A stretch of DNA of 64,000 bases. Origin: JAOXRU01 sp965247735 (GTDB lineage Bacteria > Bacteroidota > Bacteroidia > Flavobacteriales > Flavobacteriaceae). The notes below the pieces were generated by a model. The model made no database searches. It was not told the origin of the DNA and saw nothing but the letters and a program-made list of their open reading frames with translations. Location: assembly GCA_965247735.1 (NCBI GenBank), contig CBDFHN010000002.1:868001-932000 (forward strand), in the 5' to 3' direction. The position numbers and the translations under genes are program-made. Shown piece by piece: positions 42,005 through 49,935 of the stretch. Numbering within the stretch: position 1 is the stretch's first letter; every line of letters starts with the position of its first letter.

Positions 42005-44221
42005 TTAATCAATTATTACTTCATCTATAAATATCCAAGAAGGTAAACCAGCTGCATTATGCCAATATGGCGCTTTTAACAAGTTATCAGCTTTTATTTT
42101 TATATATCTTGCCTCAACTTTTGGAAATCTTGCCTCAAAATATTTGATTGCGTTCTTTTTACTTGTTTTAGTTAAAGGTTTATCATTAACAAGAACTTTT
42201 ATTCTTTTAAAATTCTTATTGTCATTACTTACATAAAACGATACTTGTTCTGGAAAAAATACGATATGATTTGTTACCTGAAGAAAAGCTGTTCCTATAC
42301 TTGTAATAGCAATCGGGTGTTCTAGATCAATAATAGCTTCCAAATGATTGCCTTCAAAACCTAACCAATTGGCATAAAAATTATTTCCCCCCAATGCTCC
42401 ATCAGTAAGTACTTGAGCATCTTCATTTGCATATTTCTTAGGTTTTGTTTTTAATATTACTTTTTTACCTGATGCTTTATTGGGTTTTGCTGCAACTACT
42501 AATGCTTTTTTATAGCCTTCATAATACTCATTTACTTTAAAACCCATTTCGTTCATCCAACTAATATTAGAAGACCTACATATTTTATAAAATGATTCTA
42601 ATTTATCAAGTACATAAGGATTAGCTATTTTTTTATCATCCTCTAAAACAATCATTTTAAACTGCTTTGATAGGTTCTTTTTGCTAGCTTCTAAAATGGC
42701 ATAATCAATACTTATTCTTGCTCTTTTAACTCTTGCTAACTTTACTAAATCGTCAGTAACTACAGCTTCAGCTTCATTATATAAGTTATCATATTCAGCT
42801 AGAAAATCCTTATTTAAATAGGAATCAAAAGCTTCAGATGGATCACCATACAAAAACAAAAAGAATTCTTTATCCTCTGCTAATCTATCATGAATCAACT
42901 TTAAATACTCCCTAACATATATTCCTGCTTTCCCATAATATCCTTCTGTAAATTCAAAAACTAACTCATCGTAGTTAGCATCAGGATTCCAAAGTAATTT
43001 TGCCATTACATAAGAACGCAGCTCAAACAATTCGCTGGGATTCCTACTATGTTGCTCAAAAACCCAGTTGGCATTATGCGTTTTAAAAAACTTAATGTTG
43101 GGTTGAAGTGTTCTAAAGTTTGGAAAAGGTGTCAAAAAATTAGTAAACTGTGTTGTATAATCCCAAATTCTAATATTGCTTGTTAATTTTCCCCATCCTT
43201 CCAAATCTGTTGCAAAATCTTTGCATTTTTCTTCAATTGGAGCACTTCTATCGCATTCTATAGAACATAAAGTGATCAAGACATTGGAAATAGGTTTTAC
43301 TTTAGAAGGTTTACGAGTATACTGATATGCTAGTGTTGATATTGTTTTCTTTGGGAATTTTGCCGCTATAGCATTTACAAAACGAATCATTGTTCCAGAA
43401 ACACTTCCTTCTTCTTTATCTATTGCACTACAATTTTTACACTCACAATATTGTGAATTATCATTTTGACTCACTGATAAAACTGTAGCTTTTGGACTTC
43501 TTTTAAAATATGCGCTTACAGAATCTGTTACTATAGTTAAAACATCATTATTAGTTAAACACAATTGAGTTGGTAACCTTTTTGTACCTCTTAATGCAAA
43601 ATATTCTGGATGATCATTATAAAACTTTTCCTCTGGAATAAACTTATGAAATGTGTGTACTCTTGCATCTGGAACATAATTTGGAAAAGCTTCCTGAGTA
43701 ACCTTATGTTTTTTAGCAAAATCTGCATTTTCATAAAACAAAGCAGAATGCACAGTTCTGGTTGTTATTTTAGGAACATAACTATAATTTAAATCGCGAC
43801 TAATAGAAATATTGTTTTGTTTTGGAACAAATTCTTCTCCAGGAGCGTACCATTTACATCCCATTTCTTTTTCTAAAAACTCATAAACAGCATTTTTTGT
43901 AGCAGATACAGATCCTCCAATAATAAATATATTATTATTTATTGCTTGATAAGAAACTTCATTAAGTTCTAATGTTTTATTTACTTTTATATAAATGACA
44001 TGCTCTGATTGAGTAGCTTCTTTGCTGATTACTAATTCTGCTTCTGAAATTTTAAAAATGTAATCCTTCAACGTATTTCCTATCTCTAATAAGCTATCGT
44101 CATCAATCCTTATTTGATAAATTGTTTTGCCCTCATTAACAAGTTCAATAGTATCATTATTTTGACATGATTGTAATGCACCAATCAAAAAAATAATTAC
44201 GATTTTATAACTATACTTCAT
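42005..44221 (-). CDS. DUF4838/GH163 endo-beta-N-acetylglucosaminidase-like lipoprotein
   Basis: The 738-residue protein has a lipoprotein signal (QSCQ, Cys near residue 19). Residues about 50-130 resemble the GH67-like N-terminal alpha/beta domain found in several glycosidases (EFLEKEMGCKWYAPGEEFVP). Residues about 145-430 form the DUF4838 barrel with SVSQNDNSQYCECKNC, an HSRNPSELFELRSYV segment and FEFTEGYYGKAG. The last about 140 residues are a discoidin (F5/8 type C)-like carbohydrate-binding domain. DUF4838 defines family GH163, whose founding member from Bacteroides thetaiotaomicron is an endo-beta-N-acetylglucosaminidase on complex N-glycans. A surface glycan-releasing role fits its position next to SusC/D. 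Confidence 0.82.
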   Translation of the reverse strand: MKYSYKIVIIFLIGALQSCQNNDTIELVNEGKTIYQIRIDDDSLLEIGNTLKDYIFKISEAELVISKEATQSEHVIYIKVNKTLELNEVSYQAINNNIFIIGGSVSATKNAVYEFLEKEMGCKWYAPGEEFVPKQNNISISRDLNYSYVPKITTRTVHSALFYENADFAKKHKVTQEAFPNYVPDARVHTFHKFIPEEKFYNDHPEYFALRGTKRLPTQLCLTNNDVLTIVTDSVSAYFKRSPKATVLSVSQNDNSQYCECKNCSAIDKEEGSVSGTMIRFVNAIAAKFPKKTISTLAYQYTRKPSKVKPISNVLITLCSIECDRSAPIEEKCKDFATDLEGWGKLTSNIRIWDYTTQFTNFLTPFPNFRTLQPNIKFFKTHNANWVFEQHSRNPSELFELRSYVMAKLLWNPDANYDELVFEFTEGYYGKAGIYVREYLKLIHDRLAEDKEFFLFLYGDPSEAFDSYLNKDFLAEYDNLYNEAEAVVTDDLVKLARVKRARISIDYAILEASKKNLSKQFKMIVLEDDKKIANPYVLDKLESFYKICRSSNISWMNEMGFKVNEYYEGYKKALVVAAKPNKASGKKVILKTKPKKYANEDAQVLTDGALGGNNFYANWLGFEGNHLEAIIDLEHPIAITSIGTAFLQVTNHIVFFPEQVSFYVSNDNKNFKRIKVLVNDKPLTKTSKKNAIKYFEARFPKVEARYIKIKADNLLKAPYWHNAAGLPSWIFIDEVIID

Positions 44222-44283
44222 CTCTTATAATTTTATTCAATTGGTTATACATCCATTATCACTTTTAAATAAATCGAAAAAAA

Positions 44284-46509
44284 TTATTTCAATATGATTT
44301 TCAAACTATTTCCTTGCACTAAATCTTTATGCGTTATAAAATACTTTTTACTTCGTTTAGCATTCAATTCTACTTCTTTTATGGTTGAACCAGTACCAAT
44401 TTTTTCAATAACTAATTCTGAAGTACCGTAATATTTTTTATTCAATTGTATCGTAATTTTATCAAAAACTGGTGTTGTAATCGTATACATTGGATTTGCT
44501 GGACTTACTGGATAAATTCCCATCATGGAATAAATTAACCAAGCAGACATTGTACCTGTATCATCATTACCTGGCAATCCTCCTGGAGTATTTGTAAAAT
44601 GTTTTTTGATTAAATTTTTAACTGTTTTTTGTGTTCTCCATTCTTCTCCCTTAGCATAATTAAACAAATAAGGATAAGCAATATCCGGCTCGTTTGCCAT
44701 ATCAAACTGATCTGTATCAAACACTTTCTGCAATTGATTGGTAAAAACCTGCTTTCCTCCCATCATTTTCATAAGATATTTTATATCATGAGCAACCATA
44801 AAAGTATATTGCCATGAATTGCCCTCTATAAAACCCATGTTTTTTGTAAAATTAGCTCCTGCATTTGGATCAAATGGGCTATACCAACTACCATCATCAT
44901 TTTTGGGTCTTAACAAATCAAATTCTCTATCAAATAATTTACGATAAGAAATAGCTCTTTTGCTAAAACGTTTGTAATCTTCTTTTTTTCCTAATTCTTT
45001 TGCCAGTTGAGCTATAGCATAATCTGTAATATTATACTCTTGTGTTGTTGATACAGATCCACTTTTGGTTGTTTTTGTTGTCAAATATCCTTTATTTATA
45101 TAATCTTTTATACCTGGACGCAATGGATTTTCTTCTAACTGATCTGCACTCTTTAGCATTGCTTTATAAGCTAATTCTATATCAAAATCTTTTATACCTC
45201 TCAAATAAGTATCCGTAAGAATAATTCCAGCAGGATCACCTACCATTGTTGTTGTTTCCGTAGCATTCAATTCCCATTTTGGAAGCCACCCACTTTCTTT
45301 ATAGATATTTAGCATACTCTTTACCATGTTGGATTGCTGCTCTGGATATACCAATGACATTAAAGAATGTAAATTCCTGTATGTATCCCAAAAAGAAAAT
45401 ACCGTAAATCGTGTTCCATCAGTTTTTTTTGTTGCTCTAGTTGCCATACTTGGATATTCTCCATTAGCATCATTAAGCGTATTTGGATGAATTAGAGTGT
45501 GGTATAATGCAGTGTAAAAAATAGCTTTATCATCAGTGCTTCCTCCTTCTACTTTAATTCTTGATAATAAGGTATTCCACTCCTTATTATTTTTAAGTTT
45601 AATATCCTTAAAAGATGAAGTAGCAGTTTCCTTCTCTAAATTTTCTCTAGCATTGGCAATACTCACATAAGACACCCCAATTTTAACCTCAACAGCTGTA
45701 GGCTTATCAAAATCATAAGAAAAATAAGTTCCTATACTATCTCCTACCACTTCCTTTTGGTAATTTTTATAAAATCTTGTTTTACCATTATACCCCATCC
45801 ATTGTGCTTCTACTCCAGATTGTTTTTTATGTTTTTTCCAAACTCCATAGTTTGCTGCTGGTTTACTAAACTTAGCTACAAAATATACAGGATATGTTTC
45901 TTCTGGCTTATAATAACAAAATGCACCTACATTTCTTACACCTTCAATCTCCGTATCTGACACAATCTTTACCATTGCACCCTGCTCATTTGTTAATCCT
46001 AATCCAAGGTTTATCAATATATTTGATTTCCCTTTTGGGAAATGATATTTACTAATTCCTGCCCTCGTAGTTGCTGTTGCCTCAACCTTAACATTATTAT
46101 CTAATTCTACACTGTAATAACTAGGTTTAGCAACTTCATTTTTATAGGTAGTACCATATTTTAGATGATCTACTTCTAATGCTCCCGTTGTTGGCATAGC
46201 AATTATCACTCCTAGATCTGGGCAACCTACTCCACTTAAATTAACATGAGAAAAACCTGTTAAAAACGTATTTTCATATACATATGGGGTAGACAGCCAC
46301 TGGCTATCTTTCTCTAACTTATTAGCTTTTCCAGCAACATTAAAAGGAGTTACACTTACCATTCCTCTTGGTGCTATAGCACCAGGATTTGTAGTTCCGT
46401 AATTTGAAGATCCTATAAACGGATTTACATAATCTACCACATCTTGCGCCAATGCAGTATTCACTAACATCATTCCTATTAGAAAACTATAAATGTTCTT
46501 TTTTTTCAT
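44284..46509 (-). CDS. GH92 alpha-mannosidase (divergent motif type)
   Basis: The 741-residue protein has a signal peptide (ALAQ at about 19-22) and no lipobox. It carries the GH92 start VDYVNPFIGSSNYGTTNPGA, FSFWDTYRNLHSL near residue 345, and EGNSWQYTF near 555, which holds the probable general-acid Glu. The motif GNDDTGTMSAW near 650 replaces the common GNEDCGQMSAW. Where other copies have HGNEPSHH this one has ANEPDIAYPYLFN. GH92 enzymes are calcium-dependent inverting exo-alpha-mannosidases; the changes suggest a different linkage preference from the other three copies. The gene lies directly downstream of the broken fucosidase gene. Confidence 0.88.
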   Translation of the reverse strand: MKKKNIYSFLIGMMLVNTALAQDVVDYVNPFIGSSNYGTTNPGAIAPRGMVSVTPFNVAGKANKLEKDSQWLSTPYVYENTFLTGFSHVNLSGVGCPDLGVIIAMPTTGALEVDHLKYGTTYKNEVAKPSYYSVELDNNVKVEATATTRAGISKYHFPKGKSNILINLGLGLTNEQGAMVKIVSDTEIEGVRNVGAFCYYKPEETYPVYFVAKFSKPAANYGVWKKHKKQSGVEAQWMGYNGKTRFYKNYQKEVVGDSIGTYFSYDFDKPTAVEVKIGVSYVSIANARENLEKETATSSFKDIKLKNNKEWNTLLSRIKVEGGSTDDKAIFYTALYHTLIHPNTLNDANGEYPSMATRATKKTDGTRFTVFSFWDTYRNLHSLMSLVYPEQQSNMVKSMLNIYKESGWLPKWELNATETTTMVGDPAGIILTDTYLRGIKDFDIELAYKAMLKSADQLEENPLRPGIKDYINKGYLTTKTTKSGSVSTTQEYNITDYAIAQLAKELGKKEDYKRFSKRAISYRKLFDREFDLLRPKNDDGSWYSPFDPNAGANFTKNMGFIEGNSWQYTFMVAHDIKYLMKMMGGKQVFTNQLQKVFDTDQFDMANEPDIAYPYLFNYAKGEEWRTQKTVKNLIKKHFTNTPGGLPGNDDTGTMSAWLIYSMMGIYPVSPANPMYTITTPVFDKITIQLNKKYYGTSELVIEKIGTGSTIKEVELNAKRSKKYFITHKDLVQGNSLKIILK

Positions 46510-46734
46510 TTTTTTAATTTACTGCTGAAACTTTAAATGTCCAAGCGTATTTTGATACTGGATTATTTCGTAGGCTTTCTGGAACTGCTACTGTAATTCC
46601 CTTATCGTTATGTTTCCATTTTAAATTTCTAGAAGCTCCTAACAATTTAATTTTAGCTCCTTTTTTAGGATTGATTGATTCCTTTGTAATCTCAGAAGGA
46701 ATACTATTTTCTACTTCTACTGCTAACTGAACCA

Positions 46735-46781
46735 CTATGGACTTAAAGTCCATAGGTTCGGGCTGGTGACTCAAAGTCACC
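46735..46781. repeat. Subterminal hairpins of the IS200-type element
   Basis: Two perfect stems in tandem: CTATGGACTT T AAGTCCATAG and GGTGACT CAA AGTCACC (plus-strand orientation for the second). Such end hairpins are the recognition sites of Y1 transposases. Confidence 0.75.
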
Positions 46782-46787
46782 CAGTGG

Positions 46788-47225
46788 TCATTGCTCAATT
46801 ATAAAGTTCGTTGCATTACCTTGATCTGGTCTTCGATGATGCTCCAAGTATTCATTGACCATCTCATCAGTAATATTTCCTGTACTCCAACATCCATAAC
46901 CAATACCCCAAAAATGCCTACCCCAATATTTATGCTTTAATTCTGGAAACTCTTGCTGAAGCTTTCTTGAACTACGCCCTTTTAACTTCTTAACCAAATA
47001 GCTCACATTTTGAGAAGGACCATATTCCAAATGCATATGAACATGATCTTTAGATATCACCCCTTTTAATATTTTAACATCTTCTGCATCGCATATTTGT
47101 ACCAAAATAGTGCGACAACGGACTTGTAGATCTCCTTTCAAAACATGATAACGATATTTTGTACTCCAAACTATATGTACTGTTAAACGGGATACACTAT
47201 GTCCATTTGATCTTTGTTCTGACAT
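46788..47225 (-). CDS. IS200/IS605 family Y1 transposase TnpA
   Basis: The ATG at 47225 gives 145 residues, the normal length. SRLTVHIVWSTKYRYHVLK is the typical N-terminus, SKDHVHMHLEY (about residues 62-72) carries the HUH metal-binding motif, and NITDEMVNEYLEHH near 125 supplies the catalytic Tyr. The protein appears intact. It cuts and rejoins single-stranded DNA at the element ends. A longer in-frame reading to 47267 adds residues without family support. Confidence 0.92.
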   Translation of the reverse strand: MSEQRSNGHSVSRLTVHIVWSTKYRYHVLKGDLQVRCRTILVQICDAEDVKILKGVISKDHVHMHLEYGPSQNVSYLVKKLKGRSSRKLQQEFPELKHKYWGRHFWGIGYGCWSTGNITDEMVNEYLEHHRRPDQGNATNFIIEQ

Positions 47226-47593
47226 AAAACAAATGTAAAGGTTTTTAGAAGCTAAAGCAACATGCACTAAAGTACATAGTTTTAACTATTTTTGAGACCA
47301 ATAAAACAAGAATGCATTCCCTTTTTTATTCTGCATCATACATATATTATTCTCTTTAAACAGAGCTATTGGTTTTGTACCATAAATTGCCAAACTATTT
47401 ATCTTCATCCAATCACCATATTCTTCCAGCAATTTATAAGCTCCTTGTTACCAATCACCTTCTGGACTTGGTGCAATATTTAGTAATAAATTTCCTGAGA
47501 AAACCCACAATTTAATACCAGTAATGCTATTCCTAATACTATTTTTTTTAACTATATTTAGTCTGTTACTTTAAACTTCTTAATCCAATCTTT

Positions 47594-49933
47594 TTATTTT
47601 TTCTTTTGAAAAGTACTCAACGAATACGGAACATTCTTATCTCCACTAGCCCATTCTTTATTAGGCATATTTCCTAATTCAAAATTAAGTGTTCCACCAT
47701 TTTGGATTGCATCAAAATTCAGATAATTATTTTCGTACTGTTTTCCATTTAACCTTGCTGACTGGATGTAATAATTAGCTTTATTATTTTTAGGTGCGTT
47801 AATGGTAAATGTATTTCCATTTTCAAATTCCAATATCGCTTTTTTAAACAAAGGGCTTCCAATTACGTACTGATTTACTGCTGGTGTAACTGGATAAAAA
47901 CCCAAAGCAGAAAATACATACCAAGCAGAAGTTTGTCCATTATCTTCATCGCCACAGTAGCCATCTGGAGTAGCAGAATAAAGTCTTGTTAAAACCTCTC
48001 TAATCTTTTCTTGCGTTTTATATGCTTTATTCGCATAGTTATATAAGTATATCATATGCTGAATTGGCTGATTTCCATGAGCATAATTCCCCATATTAAC
48101 TATTTGCATTTCTCTAATTTCATGAATGGTAAACCCATAATAAGATGCATCATAATCTGGAGGCATATTAAAAACAGAATCTAATTGATCTGCAAAATTT
48201 TCTTTACCTCCCATTAGTGATATAAGCCCATCTATATCATGAAATACAGACCATGTATAATGCAAACTATTGCCTTCTGTAAACGCATCTCCCCATTTTA
48301 ATGGATTAAAAGGCGTTTGAAAACTACCATCCTTATTTTTTCCACGCATCCATTTGGTACTCGGGTCATAAAGATGCTTATAGTTCATTGCCTTTTTATA
48401 ATAGGTATCAGCTATTGTTGTTTTCCCCAATTTATCAGCCATTTGTGCAATCGTAAAATCGGCATAAGCATATTCCAAGGTTCTTGCTGCGTTTTCATTA
48501 ATACCAACATCATAGGGTACATAACCAAGTGTATTATAGTATGCTAAACCAGCTCTTCCAACAGAATTTACAACATTTCCATTATCTAGTGGTCTATTTT
48601 CCGTTGTAGTAGCATTTTTTAAAATGGCTTCAAAAAGTGTCTCTATTTCATCTGTTTTTGCTCCTTTTAAAAAAGCATCAACAATAATTGGTGCAGAATT
48701 AGAGCCTATCATACAATCTCTATGTCCAGGACTTGCCCATTCTGGCAACCATCCAGATTCTTTATAGGTATTTGCCAAACCTTCCATAATATGTCCATTT
48801 AACTCTGGATACATCATATTAAAAAAAGGAAAAACAGCTCTAAAAGTATCCCAAAATCCATTATCGGTAAACATATAACCAGGTAATACCTTTCCGTTGT
48901 ATGGACTATAGTGTACTACATTATTATCAATATCATATTCATAAAATTTTCTTGGAAATAACAATACACGATACAAGCTTGAATAAAAAGTTTTGATATG
49001 ATCTATATTATCCCCTTCTACTTTAATTTTACCCAATTCTGTTTCCCAAGCCTGTTTAGCTTTCTCTTTTGTTTCCTCAAAAGTATCAGTTCCTATTTCT
49101 CTATTTAGGTTTAGTTGGGCTTGTTCAGAACTTATAAATGATGAAGCCACTTTAACATGCACTTCTTCTCCTTTTTTTGTTTTAAACCCTATAATTGCAC
49201 CAACGTGATTGCCTTCGCTATCGGTAGTATTTTCTTGCAACTTCCAATCATCTGCCCAAGTATGATTTATTTCAAAATCTTTATCGAACTCCGCCACAAA
49301 ATAATTATGAAAATTGTCTGGTACTCCACCAGAGTTATTTCTACAGTACCCAATAATTTTTCGTTCTTCGGGAATAATTTTCACCATAGAACCTTTAAAA
49401 AAAGCATCGAGCATAATATATGACTCTCCTGCTTCTGGGAAAGTAAATTTAAAATGTGATGCTCTTTCTGTTGGGGTTACCTCAGCTGTAATATCGTAAT
49501 CGGCAAGATAAACACTATAATGGTGAGGTTTTACCGTTTCTGCCTTATGCGAAAACCAAGAAGCACGCTCCTCTTCTTTATATTTTAATTCTCCTGATAC
49601 TGCCATTAAGGAAAATGCTGCATAATCATTAATCCATGGACTAGGTTGATGGGTTTGTTTGATTCCTCTAATTTTATTTTCATCGTATTTATAGGTCCAT
49701 CCATCTCCCATTTTTGATGTCATAGGTGTCCAAAAATTCATTGCCCATGGTGTGGCAATCGCTGGATATGTATTTCCATTTGACAAACTAAAATCTGAAT
49801 CTGTTCCCATTAATGGATTTACGTAATCTACTAAACTTATAGCATTACTGGATGCTTTTGCTTCCGCTTTTTCCTTATTCTTACAGCCAAGGAACAGTAT
49901 TACTGTTAAAAATGTAAGTCCTATTTTTTTCAT
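47594..49933 (-). CDS. GH92 alpha-mannosidase, probable alpha-1,2 type, lipoprotein
   Basis: The 779-residue protein has a lipoprotein signal (LGCK, Cys near residue 17) and the GH92 start VDYVNPLMGTDSDF. TEGNSLHYTW near 550 holds the probable acid Glu, and GDEDNGQTSAWYVFSALGFYPV near 680 the proposed base Asp pair. The stretch FTIHEIREM, then NMGNYAHGNQPIQH, near 600 contains an adjacent His-Glu pair. I believe this matches the His-Glu pair that binds the +1 mannose in the alpha-1,2-mannosidase BT3990, so an alpha-1,2 activity is likely, subject to alignment. The next gene in the transcript is the fucosidase remnant. Confidence 0.9.
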   Translation of the reverse strand: MKKIGLTFLTVILFLGCKNKEKAEAKASSNAISLVDYVNPLMGTDSDFSLSNGNTYPAIATPWAMNFWTPMTSKMGDGWTYKYDENKIRGIKQTHQPSPWINDYAAFSLMAVSGELKYKEEERASWFSHKAETVKPHHYSVYLADYDITAEVTPTERASHFKFTFPEAGESYIMLDAFFKGSMVKIIPEERKIIGYCRNNSGGVPDNFHNYFVAEFDKDFEINHTWADDWKLQENTTDSEGNHVGAIIGFKTKKGEEVHVKVASSFISSEQAQLNLNREIGTDTFEETKEKAKQAWETELGKIKVEGDNIDHIKTFYSSLYRVLLFPRKFYEYDIDNNVVHYSPYNGKVLPGYMFTDNGFWDTFRAVFPFFNMMYPELNGHIMEGLANTYKESGWLPEWASPGHRDCMIGSNSAPIIVDAFLKGAKTDEIETLFEAILKNATTTENRPLDNGNVVNSVGRAGLAYYNTLGYVPYDVGINENAARTLEYAYADFTIAQMADKLGKTTIADTYYKKAMNYKHLYDPSTKWMRGKNKDGSFQTPFNPLKWGDAFTEGNSLHYTWSVFHDIDGLISLMGGKENFADQLDSVFNMPPDYDASYYGFTIHEIREMQIVNMGNYAHGNQPIQHMIYLYNYANKAYKTQEKIREVLTRLYSATPDGYCGDEDNGQTSAWYVFSALGFYPVTPAVNQYVIGSPLFKKAILEFENGNTFTINAPKNNKANYYIQSARLNGKQYENNYLNFDAIQNGGTLNFELGNMPNKEWASGDKNVPYSLSTFQKKK

Positions 49934-49935
49934 CT

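Larger units (their letters stand above)
46735..47288 (-). mobile_element. IS200/IS605-family insertion
   Basis: The element carries one Y1 transposase gene and no accessory tnpB. Its 3' side ends in two subterminal hairpins: a 10-bp stem CTATGGACTT/AAGTCCATAG at 46735-46755 and GGTGACT/AGTCACC at 46765-46781. The other end has a weaker hairpin near 47254-47275. Both ends are approximate and are placed from where fucosidase homology stops and resumes. IS200 elements move as single strands and leave no target duplication, which fits. Confidence 0.8.
46514..47495 (-). pseudogene. GH29 alpha-L-fucosidase remnant split by an IS200-type insertion
   Basis: Translated on the minus strand from 47495, the sequence reads GNLLLNIAPSPEGDW, a stop, then QGAYKLLEEYGDWMKINSLA and IYGTKP, running to GNAFLFYWSQK near 47289. 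The GNLLLNI.P.P.G and W.K.N..AIYGT pattern is a hallmark of the C-terminal part of GH29 catalytic domains. The stop at 47448-47450 looks like a CAA to TAA change. After the insertion, AVEVENSIPSEITKESINP, then KKGAKIKLLGASRNLKWK and a YAWTFKV end (46514-46733) match the fucosidase C-terminal beta-sandwich. The first two-thirds of the gene are missing: homology stops abruptly upstream of 47495. The gene therefore carries a deletion, a nonsense codon and an insertion. Confidence 0.85.

Noticed and set aside
46514..46798. A 94-residue stand-alone protein beginning inside the IS200-type element
   Set aside because: Its first part is translated from the element's end hairpins and the rest is the fucosidase C-terminus, so it is part of the pseudogene.
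47292..47483. Small plus-strand frame in the fucosidase remnant
   Set aside because: It is the antisense of the GH29 remnant and resembles no protein family.
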